From assembly GCF_943734655.1 (NCBI RefSeq), contig NC_071353.1:81188409-81252408 (forward strand): DNA of 64,000 bases. Direction: 5' to 3'. The DNA comes from Sabethes cyaneus (taxonomy: Eukaryota; Arthropoda; Insecta; Diptera; Culicidae). Below, in pieces: positions 54,125 through 64,000 of the stretch; within the stretch, counting starts at the first letter, position 1, and each line of letters begins with the position of its first letter. Made by a program: the position numbers and the translations under genes. Under the pieces are notes generated by a model. The model was not told the DNA's origin. It was given only the letters and a program-made list of their open reading frames with translations, and ran no database searches.

Positions 54125-56101
54125 TTATGTGTCCATGTCCGCCGGTCCGGCAGAACAAAGGGATGAAATCAGAGATCTCCACTGCTGACGGTTACCCGCC
54201 ATGGCTTTTACCTGACGCCAGGACAGGTTCTCGTCTACAGCCCGGATGTCGTTGGCTAAGCTCCGTCGCCATGAGCCTCTGGGTCTGCCTCTTCTACGCT
54301 GTCCTTGTGGATTCCAGTCGAGTGCTGCTCTGCAAACCTCGTTCGCTCCTTTCCTCAAGGTGTGTCCGATCCACTTCCACCTACGCTCACGAATTTCTGT
54401 GGCTATCGGCCGTTGATGACACCGACGATGGAGTTCCTCATTGGATATCCAATTATCAGGCCACCAGGCACGAATAATATATCGCAGGCACCGGTTAATG
54501 AATACCTGCAGTTTTTGCGTTGTCTCCGCTGAGACGCACCACGTTTCGCAGGCATACAGCAGTACGGATTTAACGTTTGAATTAAAGATTCGGGTTTTCG
54601 TACGTAGAGTGATCTGGTTTGAGCGCCAAATGTTTCGCAGACCTGCAAAGGCACCCCTGGCCTTCCTGATCCGTGTGGCTATATCAGTCTTGATACCACT
54701 ATCGGGCGTTGTTTGGCTACCAAGATATTGAAAGACGGCTACCTGCTCAACTTGTTGTCCCGCTACTGTAAAGTTGGTTGAATTGTCAGTGTTCACTACC
54801 ATAGACTTAGTTTTCGCTACATTGACTGTGAGACCTGCTGCCTGGGAGCTCTCGGAGAGGTCGTCTAACTTGCTCTGCATATCGTTTCGGCGTTGTGCGA
54901 GCAAGACAATGTCGTCGGCTAGGTCGAGGTCATTTAGCTGCTCCATCGTTAGAGGATTCCAAGGCAATCCTCGATTTGGTCTACTGTCAATTGCTCCAAC
55001 TAATATCTCATCCATAACGATGAGAAACAGAAGCGGTGATAAAATGCAGCCCTGTCTCACGCCAGCAGTAACCCTTATGGGGTCGGACAAGACGCCGTCG
55101 TGCAAAACCTTGCACGAGAACGCCTCGTACTGAGCCTCGATGAGATGGACTAGCTTATCTGGAACTCCTCTACGCCTAAGTGCGCCCCAGATGTTTTCGT
55201 GATTGAGTCGGTCGAACGCCTTTTCGAAGTCAACGAACACCAGCAGAAGAGAGTCCTGGAATTCGTTGACCTGCTCCAATATAATGCGGAGCGTTGTGAT
55301 ATGGTCTACACATGATCGGCCAGCACGGAATCCAGCTTGCTGCCGCCGGAGAGTAGCGTCGATCTTCTCCTGGATCCGGTTGAGGATTACCTTACAGAGT
55401 ACTTTGAGAGTAATACAGAGCAACGTGATGCCACGCCAGTTACCGCATTCCGTTAGGTCTCCTTTCTTAGGGACTTTGACCAATATGCCCTGCATCTAGT
55501 CCACCGGAAAAGTTGCGGTTTCCCAAATATTGCTGAAAAGCTGATGCATCATCTGTGCTGACAAAGATGGGTCAGCTTTGAGCATTTCGGCTGAAATACG
55601 ATCTATCCCTGGCGCTCTATTGGATTTCATACTCTTGATGGCAGCTACAATTTCATCCAGCGATGGCGCCTCCGAGTTCACGCGATTTATTCGACGAACT
55701 GTAGGCGTCGTACGCTGCTGGTTTTGTTGGTCTCTGACATTTGAAACTCGGAAGAGTTGTTCAAAATGTTCAGTCCATCGCTTAAGCTGTTCTGTACGGT
55801 CAGTCAATAGCTGACCAGCTCTGTCCTTTAGCGGCATCTTTGTATTCATCCTGGCACCACTAAGGCGGCGAGAAATATCGTACAACAAACGGATATCACC
55901 ATTGGCGGCGGCGGTTTCTCCTTGTTCGGCTAGGGAGTTAGTCCAGGCTCTCTTGTCCCGCCTACAAGCACGTTTAACAGCCCTCTCCAGTTCCAGTTCC
56001 TCCACTGGTCGTGATGAAGGCGTTCTTGATGCCGGTCCATTGCTCTTCGACGGTTCCACCAGATGGCAACTCCGAGGCTCGAGATTCAAGTTGTTCAACA
56101 A
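54125..56101 (-). pseudogene. RTE copy 2: linker, reverse transcriptase, C-terminus
   Basis: One frame broken by a single in-frame stop near 55496, where copy 1 has Trp (PVNWMQG in copy 1, PVD-stop-MQG here). RT blocks: KSNRAPGIDRIS, VPKKGDLTECGNWRGI, GFRAGRSCVDHI, VFVDFEKAFDRL, GVRQGCILSPLLF and DLADDIVLL (Leu in place of the usual aromatic before ADD). The C-terminal domain runs to GPADMDT and the tail. Apart from that stop and the upstream deletion it is complete, which fits a recent insertion. Confidence 0.93.
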
Positions 56102-56969
56102 AGGCCCTTTTCACCTCAGGATTCTCCAATCGGCGGACGTCGTAGCGGCACCCAACTTTCTCCTCCCGTCGTTGGACACGTGCGACGCGCAGACGTATCT
56201 CAGCGATAACAAGATGATGGTCGGATGCAATGTCAGCGCTGCGTTTGTTGCGTACATCAAGAAGGCTCCTTCTCCATTTCCGGCTGATGCAGATGTGGTC
56301 GATTTGGTTTTCTGTTCGGCCGTCGCGGGAAACCCACGTGACTTTATGTACTGGTCTATGGGGGAAGAGCGATCCACCAATGACCATGTCGTTATTACCA
56401 CAGAATTCTGTAAACAGCTCCCCGTTTTCGCTCATCTCTCCTAGGCCATGGCGTCCCATGACGCGTTCAAGGTCCGCGTTGTTTGAGCCAATCTTCGCGT
56501 TGAAGTCGCCCATGTGAATTTGGATGTCCCCCTTCGGGATTTTCTCAACCACGCTGTTCAGTTGGCTGTAAAAGCTCTCTTTCTCCTGCAGGTCGGCAGC
56601 ATCTGTTGGCGCATAGCACTGGATTGCCGTAAGGTTCCTAACCCGTGTTCTAAATCTGGCAACGATTATTCGCTCATTTATTGGTTCCCACTTCATCAGG
56701 GCCACATGTGCCCCTGGGCTCAGTAGGAATCCAACTCCTCTTTCTCGAGTAGCATTTTCACCTCGTATGCCAGAGTAGAGCAAGACTTGCCCGGATGATG
56801 TCCTGTGTTCGCCAGTACCCGGCCAGCGGACCTCGCTCAGCCCCAGGATTTCAAGCTTCAGGCGGCTAGCTTCCCTTGCAAGTTGAGCCAGCTTGCCCTG
56901 CTGGGCAAGGGTCAGTATATTCCATGTTCCGATTCGTGTCCGTGTTTTCATGCTAAAGGTCGTTGCCAA
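55974..56969 (-). pseudogene. RTE copy 2: apurinic-type endonuclease
   Basis: The frame starts at the ATG at 56969. Blocks: RIGTWNILTL (the Asn of the first motif), LGLSEVRWPG (catalytic Glu), IQCYAPTDAAD, HMGDFNAKIG (Asp and Asn), ENQIDHICI and SDHHLV (catalytic Asp/His). All endonuclease motifs look intact. It nicks target DNA to prime reverse transcription. A deletion of roughly 140 bp compared with copy 1, near 56000, shifts the frame and separates this domain from the RT. Confidence 0.92.
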
Positions 56970-57257
56970 TAATCCGGAGAGATTTCTTCTTTCATTTTCA
57001 TTAACTTTTTGTGTGTTCTGGTACAGTAGGCTGTTAACCTAAGGTCCTTATCCCGCTGATGGGGCTGCCATCTTAATGTGGGCGGAAGCCACTGTGCCCC
57101 CTTTCCTGTTAGCATACGACAACCGAAGTTGCGTACCCCAGCCGGCACCTCGTGGAGGTAGGAATAGGAGTTAATGAACAGAGGTTATGGAATGCACATG
57201 TTCACCCTTTGCCAGCCAAAAATAAAAATGAGCACCCGGATAATCGAGTCCGGGCTG

Positions 57258-57520
57258 TATTAAAACTTATTTCTCAGCATGAAAGAAATATCGTTCACAA
57301 ATAAAATAAACAAAAGAGGTGAACCTTGGGGAACTCCAGAGGTTACTTTTATACGATTTGACTGTTTTCCTTCAAATTTAACTATTTGTTGACAGTCAAT
57401 CAGTTTTAGTAACAGAAGTACGCAATCTTTGATTTGGTTCAGTAATTAAACCCATATTGTGCAATTATTAGACAGAAATTATGCTGATACTACGACTTAA
57501 CAAATACACAATTATGAATC
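57258..57520 (-). pseudogene. Jockey D LINE RT fragment, SGVPQGS side
   Basis: The minus strand reads LIDCQQIVKFEGKQSNRIK, then VTSGVPQGSPLLFILFVND and ISFMLRNKF, ending at the MITE. The usual 'L-G-P' after PQGS is shortened. It joins in sense to the YVDD piece at 53463. Upstream of about 57520 the frame is lost. Confidence 0.75.
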
Positions 57521-57628
57521 ACTTTTGGGAGCGGTCCCAATTATAAAACTTTTTTCATTTTATTGGCAGCAAATTCATTTAATAAACGTTATTTTAATCT
57601 TATCTATACCTATAAAAATGGATTTCTA

Positions 57629-59958
<2,330 letters not shown>

Positions 59959-60170
59959 GAGAACTAATCAAGCAAATGGAACCATATTTGGCATGTGGAT
60001 ATATTTGGAGGTATGAATTTTTTCTATGATGAATTAGGACCCCTTACCTATTTAGGAGGGGGGCTCCCATACAAATGAAATACAAATTTCCTCATAACTC
60101 GAGAAGTAATGAAGCAAATGGAACCAAATTTGGCATGTGGGGGGTTTTGGAGGCAGGGATTTTGTTTAAG
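59959..60170 (+). repeat. Minisatellite units beside the TCTG tract
   Basis: Two units with 'aactaatcaagcaaatggaa' and 'aagtaatgaagcaaatggaa' and 'aatttggcatgtgg', equivalent to the tandem units at 63000-64000. 60171-60467 shows nothing recognisable. Confidence 0.85.
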
Positions 60171-60467
60171 GAAAGGAAAAGGAAAAATCAAACTTTAGTT
60201 TTTTTGCATTTTCGAGAGGTTTATACCTTCAGAAATGTCACGCCAGAGGATTTTTTGATATCTAATCTCGTTAGAAGGTTATGGCAGAAACTCTGGGGTC
60301 ACCTCAAGGGAAGTGCATCGCTGGACGAAACTCGTGTTTTTCTCGAAACCATACCTTTTCAACTAGCGGTACGTGTATCTCAGCATCTAGTGGTCCGAGT
60401 TGGCTGAAATTTTTTTTCAGCATGTAAAAATGAATTATCTAAATTGTTACGTAGCCGTTTTTTGATA

Positions 60468-61801
60468 CAGTGGTTTACCGATTTTATCTACCCATCCGAA
60501 AATTTTTGGTAGATATATTTGGAAAGTAGACAAATTTGGGGAAAAACAAATCGCTCCAAAATAATTTAAATAAACAAAAAATATTGTTATTATTAATCAT
60601 TTTTTTCAATTATGTATTATTTCAGCGTAATCTTACGCATAGGACTCATTTTATTCATATCAACCAATTCAAAATTGCTCTGATTTTATTCAAATTTTGT
60701 GTGCTTATTCCTTTGCAGTATATTTTAGCTTCGTATTTTTATTTGGTACTTAGGGTTCTCTTTTCTGAGTCAGTGTGGTCCCAAAAGTTACCATTTTTTC
60801 CACCTTTCTTTCTTTAAAAATTCATAACTTTTGATCCATTGAACCGATTTAAATGACGTTAATACCAAATGGAAAGTATTTTAATGAGCTTTTTAGACAA
60901 AAATATTGGACTGAAGCCCAAACTTTTTTTTTATTATCGCAAAAACAACGAAAACATTCACTTTTTATGTTTCCAAGGTGTGTAGACCAAAGAAACTCTA
61001 AGTTTTCATAAAGTGTCGAGAATACAATGGAGACGCATGGTTTTGCTTTTACTTGTAATAAAAGGGGTTTTTCACAAAGAAATGCGTCTTCAAAATAAAA
61101 AACCATACGAGTCCATTGCATGGACGCATCTTTATTTCTTAAAAAAGAGTATCTCAAAAACGGTCTGTTTTTTGATATCGTATGTAAACAACTAGCTTGC
61201 CATTGAAAGTATGGTGAAAAAATAAAAAACGAATATGTTAAATGTTTTAAGTAATTTTAAGAGGCTGCTAAAAAATGTTTTTGCAATCATAAAAAACTTT
61301 GAACGTCAGTTTACTGTTTTTTTTCTGAAAAACTCATTAAAATACCTTTATTTGGTAATAAAATTATTAAAATCGGTTCAATGGTTCAAAAGATTAGAAT
61401 TTTTAAGAAAAGAAAGGTGACAACGATAGTGCCTAGCGGAGACGATGTGTGCCCGATAGCGTTACGGTAGAGAAAAATCTCACAAAGGATCATTATGAAA
61501 TGTTAAAAATAAACGTTACACAATAAAAAGAAGTTACTTTGCGTATTTGACTTCAGCACTATTATACCCATTCTCTGTATAATTACATACCACAGATGCC
61601 ATATAGTAAACTATAAAATACAAAGAAATGTTCTCTGTTATGCATAAATGCATGAAATCTTCTAATTTTTCATGCCGTATGGTTGAAATAACAATTTTAA
61701 AAAAAGGTAGATAAAACCGGGTAAAACGGGTAGTTAAAATCGGGGGTACCTAAAATCGGGTGTAGATTAAACCAGGTGTAGATATAATCGGAATACCACT
61801 G
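60468..61801. mobile_element. Pogo-like MITE, TIR CAGTGGTTTACCGATTTTAT
   Basis: The left end CAGTGGTTTACCGATTTTAT pairs with the inverse of the right end CAGTGGTATTCCGATTATAT, and TA lies outside both. The right subterminal region repeats 'taaaatcgggtgtagat' and related motifs (61705-61785). Inner inverted segments at about 60810-60930 and 61310-61410 fold back. It is 1,334 bp, with no transposase. Confidence 0.83.
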
Positions 61802-62199
61802 TATCTCAATTTTTTTATGAGCTCGCAATTGGCGATTTTTGATGACAAAACACTTTTCTTTTGGAAAAATTGCCGCCATTTTGGTAATTTTTCAAATTTT
61901 CAAAAACCCCTACGTAACAATTTAGGTATTGATCTAAAGCTTCCAAATCATCCTTGAAATCCGTTTTCCGATACTCCGTTGGTTCCCGGTACGTACCGCC
62001 AGTAAGGAACTATTTTCTAGAGCGCATCCACGCGCCCAGCTGCCACCAGCATAATATTCACTATTTTGGCATTCAAAAAACAGAAAATACATGTTTGAAT
62101 ATAGCTTAACCTATAACCAAAATATCTCAACACTTAACTATAATTCCAACATGCGAGAAAAATTCACGAAAGTCCATTATTTTTCGACCTTCCAGAGTA
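61802..62199. other. AT-rich stretch, nothing recognised
   Basis: No gene or defined repeat that I can support. Confidence 0.35.
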
Positions 62200-62985
62200 G
62201 GATCCCCCCTTAATAATGGTTTGAGACCCCTCACCCCTGTAGTAGGGTGATAAGGACTCTCATACAAATAAAACAGCAATTTTTGCGTAACTCAAAAACT
62301 AATCGAACTCGAGAAATTTTAGACTCGTTCATTAAACATTAATCAATAACAAGACCACCGAAAACTATCAATAGTAACATTAGATAATTCCGCGCGAGAC
62401 GGTCACAGGTCGCGACTGTTGCCGGCGACTTGCCGTCGGAAGCGCCTGCCACTGCGGGGGGCAGACTCCGTAGAGATCACCTCTATCTAGGTTTATTTAT
62501 TTTCCTAGATCTACTGACCTCTATTACTTTCCCTCAGTTAGGTCACCCTGCGAAATGGTACTTTCTACGAAAAGATTGTCCGTGAAATGGTCCCATCCCG
62601 CGTAAGGTTTCTCGCGAAATGGTATTCTGCGAAACTCTATATTCCGCGTTATGGTCAACTGAGAATTGGTGTTCCGCAAAATGGTATTCGGCGAAATGGT
62701 TTGTAGTAATGGCGAATAGTTTAATGCTATCCGCTTTATTTTATCAGACTAAGCAATTGGAGGAGTTGTTTTCAACTTTACTGTGAGGGAAATTTGTATA
62801 TTAAAACACCCATGAATTCCCCAGAAACTTGCAAAACTCGACATTGTTACAAAGGCTATCCGAAATTCACGATTTATTTACAACACAGCTTAATTTGTGG
62901 CAATACGAAGTTTGTCGGGTCAGCTATCCTATATATAAAAATGGATCTCTGTCTGTCTGTCTGTCGGGATGTTCCTTATAGAATC
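62200..62985 (+). repeat. Minisatellite-associated repeat: leader and short TCTG end
   Basis: 62210-62330 and 62400-62520 are the inverse of the 40820-41080 leader ('ctgcggggggcag', 'ctctatctaggttta'). 62550-62710 repeats the 'gcgaaatggtattc' motifs seen at 25.9 kb. 62770-62940 is the inverse of the 40145 fragment. 'tatatataaaaatgg' then leads to four TCTG units (62950-62964). Confidence 0.75.
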
Positions 62986-64000
62986 AAAAACTACTGAATC
63001 AATTGGCGTAAATTTGCATGTAGAGGTTTTTGGGGCCAGGAAAGCTTTTAGTGATGGTTAGAGACCACTCCCCCCACTAAGAGGGGGGCTCCCATACAAA
63101 TGAAACACAAATGACTGCATAACTCGAGAACTAATCAAGCAAATAGAACAAAATTTGGCATGTGGGTGTTTTTGGTGATAGGAATTTATTCTATGGTAAA
63201 TTGAGACCCCTCCCCTTTTTAAAAAGGGAATTATGACTCCTCACCCCTTTAAGAGGGGGGGTTTCCATACAAATGAAATACAAATTTGCTCATAACTCGA
63301 GAACTAATCAAGCAAATGGAACCAAATTTGGCATGTGAAGGTTTTCGTGGACAAAAATATTTTCTATGGTGAATTAGGACCCTTCCCCACTTTAAGAGGG
63401 GGGCTCCTGTACCAATGAAATACAAATTTCCTCATAACTCTAGAACTAATCAAGCAAATGGAACCAAATTTGGTATTTGGGTGTTTTTGGAGACAAAAAT
63501 TTTTTCTTTGATGAATTGGAACCTCTCCCTACTTTAGGAGGGAGGGGCTCCTATACAAATGAAATATAAATTTCCTCATAACTCGAGAACTAATCAAGCG
63601 AATGGAACCAAATTTGACATGTAAGTGGTTTTGGAGACAAGTTTTTTTTTCTATGGTGAATTGACACCCCTCTCCTCTTTAGAAAGCGAGTTATGACCCA
63701 TCTCCCCTTTAAGAGGGTAGGCTTCCATACAAATGAAATTCAAATTTTCACTTATTTCGAGAACTAATCAAGCAAATGGAAACAATTTGGCATGTGGGAG
63801 TTTTAGATGGCAGAAATTTTTTCTATGGTGAATTACGACCCCTACCCCTTTTAAGAGGGGGCTCCCATACAAATGAAATACAAATTTCCTTATAATTTGA
63901 ATACTAATCAAGCAAATGGAACCAAATTTGGCACGTGGGGCTCTTAGGGGGCAGAAATTTTTTCTATGATGAATTAAGACCCCTCCCCTGTTTAGCAGGG
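62986..64000 (+). repeat. Tandem minisatellite array, units about 144 and 173 bp
   Basis: 'gaactaatcaagcaaat' recurs at about 63126, 63299, 63443, 63586, 63759 and 63903, so the spacings are 173, 144, 143, 173 and 144 bp. The longer unit carries an extra segment of about 30 bp (related to 'agttatgacccatctccc'). Units also share 'aatttggcatgtgg', 'tctatggtgaatta' and 'catacaaatgaaat'. The array runs off the end of the window. Confidence 0.92.

Larger units (their letters stand above)
54111..57218 (-). mobile_element. RTE-clade LINE, near full length, with 12-bp TSD
   Basis: Flanked by AAAATAAAAATG at 54099-54110 and 57219-57230. About 3.1 kb, close to the usual RTE length: a 5' leader (57218-56970), endonuclease, RT, C-terminal domain and a simple tail that appears as (ACTT)n at 54111-54125 on the plus strand. 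It inserted into the pogo-like MITE. Confidence 0.94.
53464..57257. mobile_element. Pogo-like MITE, TIR CAGGCCGGACTCGATTATCC
   Basis: The left end CAGGCCGGACTCGATTATCC pairs with the inverse of the right end (CAGCCCGGACTCGATTATCC), with TA outside both. Four or more copies of 'gattcgattatccggg' lie at the left (53480-53555) and two more at 54062-54095 near the RTE insertion. Without the RTE the MITE is about 674 bp. It contains an imperfect (CAT)n tract at 53748-53792. Confidence 0.85.

Noticed and set aside
54774..55499. Plus-strand ORFs of 98-119 codons opposite RTE copy 2 (and the matching minus ORFs at 48724-49500)
   Set aside because: They are antisense shadows of the RT frame and occur in both RTE copies for that reason.

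Overview
This window looks like about 64 kb of an insect nuclear genome, most likely a culicine mosquito such as Aedes. The identification is an inference from content: a mosquito-type BEL/Pao element, RTE- and Jockey-clade LINEs, tRNA-derived SINEs, many MITE-like families and relics of a replication-dependent histone cluster. I see no intact host protein-coding gene, tRNA gene, rRNA gene or CRISPR array. Nearly everything interpretable is mobile DNA in various stages of decay, and several elements sit inside one another with readable target-site duplications (TSDs).

Layout. (1) 0.16-15.4 kb: two inverted 1.2-kb TTAA-flanked repeats (163-1363 and 14193-15394) bracket a MITE-like element (4286-5647), a mosaic repeat (6408-7437) and a frameshifted, truncated BEL/Pao retrotransposon on the minus strand (7438-13888). 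(2) 15.4-25 kb: a Jockey-clade LINE on the plus strand ('Jockey A') is split by a 6.7-kb TA-flanked foldback element (15670-22403). That element itself hosts a 2-kb palindrome, a pogo-like MITE and a hAT-type element containing an RT relic and a SINE. A second SINE lies in the Jockey 3' tail. (3) 26.4-31.2 kb: a dead histone locus with H1, H2A and H2B pseudogene copies and eight histone-type 3' stem-loops. (4) 31.5-38.8 kb: the RNase H end of an I-like LINE is split by a 6.6-kb block of non-autonomous elements, including a 4.4-kb element with terminal and subterminal repeats. (5) 39-44.4 kb: small MITEs, a palindrome, a minisatellite family and a tRNA-like SINE head. (6) 44.7-52.6 kb: a four-level nest, Jockey B (minus) <- RTE (plus, 12-bp TSD) <- Jockey C (minus) <- two hAT MITEs (8-bp TSDs). 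(7) 53.3-57.5 kb: a Jockey D RT fragment is split by a pogo-like MITE that carries a nearly full-length RTE copy (12-bp TSD). (8) 57.6-64 kb: a 2,330-bp uninterrupted (TCTG)n tract inside a minisatellite family that also fills 62.2-64 kb and occurs at 25 kb and 41 kb, plus one more pogo-like MITE.

How the parts relate. The autonomous elements are all visibly broken, so the window reads as a record of successive insertions. The nesting gives a relative order of events. The two RTE copies are very similar and each is flanked by a perfect 12-bp duplication, so they are probably among the youngest arrivals. The hAT and pogo-like MITEs inside LINE reading frames are younger than their hosts. Coordinates of CDS-like relics are approximate where frames are broken. 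All family assignments rest on motifs read by eye, without database searches.
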